Positions 5,427-5,794 of a DNA stretch of 5,794 nt are shown here, piece by piece. The position numbers and the translations under genes are program-made. The notes under the pieces were generated by a model. It saw only the letters and a program-made list of their open reading frames with translations. It had not been told where the DNA came from and did not search any database. How positions within the stretch are numbered: position 1 is the stretch's first letter; each line of letters begins with the position of its first letter. Origin of the DNA: SIG710 sp045605745 (GTDB lineage: Bacteria > Bacillota > Clostridia > Oscillospirales > CAG-272); NCBI GenBank assembly GCA_045605745.1, contig JAZUQN010000215.1, forward strand, positions 1-5,794, written 5' to 3'.

Positions 5427-5794
5427 TTAAACTGTAAAATCGTTTTCTGCCTTAATGGCTGTTGCTTCTTCAATAACATTTTTAACAACTCGCAAAACTA
5501 TTCCAAGGAAAAGAGCTGCAAAGGAAACAACAAGAGCAAGGAGGAAGAATATGGAAAGAGCTCCAAACAAAATCACCTCTGCAAAGCAACAAAGGGATAT
5601 GAGACGGAGCAGATACACCGATAGGGAAGAGAAAATAAGTCCTTTTGCCACAAGCTTTAGAATTATCAATAGTGAAATATCTGCTATAAATGCAGGTATG
5701 AGAATGATATAAACGATTATTTTGATTTGGGTAACTTGGAAAGCTGTAAAATCATCTGCTTTTTGACTTATCTCAAGATATGAGTCAACAAGTG
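5427..5794 (-). CDS. DUF2975 membrane protein (5' end cut by the window edge)
   Basis: The last 121 codons of a small integral membrane protein; the frame is open to the right edge, so the N-terminus, including at least one expected membrane segment, is missing (the family is usually about 150-170 residues with four segments). Visible hydrophobic stretches lie near visible residues 23-48, about 60-78 and 79-101, and the last two are nearly continuous. The segment ADDFTAFQVTQIKIIVYIIL resembles the conserved region before the third membrane segment of DUF2975. The C-terminus VVKNVIEEATAIKAENDFTV is the characteristic cytoplasmic ending. The TTG at 5669 is not a real start, because conserved-looking coding sequence continues upstream of it. 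It is followed after 16 nt by the YozG-like regulator, the usual partner. Its function is unknown; a membrane-signal role paired with the regulator is a guess from gene order. Confidence 0.88.
   Translation of the reverse strand, partial: LVDSYLEISQKADDFTAFQVTQIKIIVYIILIPAFIADISLLIILKLVAKGLIFSSLSVYLLRLISLCCFAEVILFGALSIFFLLALVVSFAALFLGIVLRVVKNVIEEATAIKAENDFTV

Noticed and set aside
5411..5488. N-terminal extension of the YozG-like regulator back to 5488
   Set aside because: It overlaps the coding end of the DUF2975 gene by about 60 nt, lacks a ribosome site and is absent from the known form of these regulators, which begin at MIIVNLDVM or close to it.
5229..5712. Plus-strand open frames opposite the regulator and DUF2975 genes (5229-5624, 5455-5712)
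   Set aside because: They are antisense to two recognisable genes, have low-complexity Lys/Arg/Glu-rich translations, and match no family I recognise.
1..5794. Defence island, mobile element, CRISPR array or biosynthetic cluster
   Set aside because: I found no repeats with spacers, transposase or integrase motifs, toxin-antitoxin pair, nuclease or synthase domains. All six genes fall into envelope or housekeeping-type families with typical spacing.

Overview
The window looks like ordinary chromosome from a low-to-moderate GC Gram-positive bacterium. It is most likely a member of the Clostridia (Oscillospirales/Lachnospirales-like, possibly an uncultured gut or anaerobic lineage). Evidence for this is strong GGAGG-type ribosome sites, a clostridial-style MurD, a lipobox lipoprotein resembling trigger factor, a YozG-type regulator beside a DUF2975 membrane protein, and AT-rich intergenic DNA. 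I see no insertion sequence, integrase, CRISPR array, tRNA or rRNA, and no sign of a transferred island. The taxonomy is an inference from protein style, not from a marker gene search.

Layout. (1) Positions 1-2206, minus strand: murD followed by murI, a two-gene peptidoglycan precursor cluster read right to left. MurI (glutamate racemase) makes D-glutamate, and MurD (UDP-MurNAc-L-Ala:D-Glu ligase) adds it to the nucleotide precursor, so product and consumer are encoded side by side. murI runs off the left edge. Its start has no close Shine-Dalgarno. A 17-codon reading frame bridges the murD stop and the murI start. (2) Positions 2207-2424: a divergent intergenic region of about 220 bp. It carries a recognisable minus-strand promoter for murD, an extended -10 promoter for the plus-strand gene, and a nested AT-rich inverted repeat between them. 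(3) Positions 2425-3609, plus strand: a lipoprotein with a trigger-factor-type FKBP prolyl isomerase domain and a trigger-factor C-terminal domain, but without the ribosome-binding N-domain. It is probably an extracytoplasmic foldase. (4) Positions 3613-3643: a strong hairpin terminator that works in both directions between convergent genes. (5) Positions 3661-5794, minus strand: a three-gene operon read right to left. It comprises a DUF2975 membrane protein (truncated by the right edge), a 72-residue YozG-like Cro/C1 regulator, and a large DUF4173/DUF4153-type polytopic membrane protein whose start overlaps the regulator's stop.

The common theme is the cell envelope: wall precursor synthesis, surface protein folding, and a small regulated membrane-protein operon of unknown role. 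Every gene belongs to a family I can recognise at some level, and I did not find convincing evidence of a wholly new system. The least understood parts are the DUF2975/YozG/DUF4173 operon and the unusual murD-murI junction.
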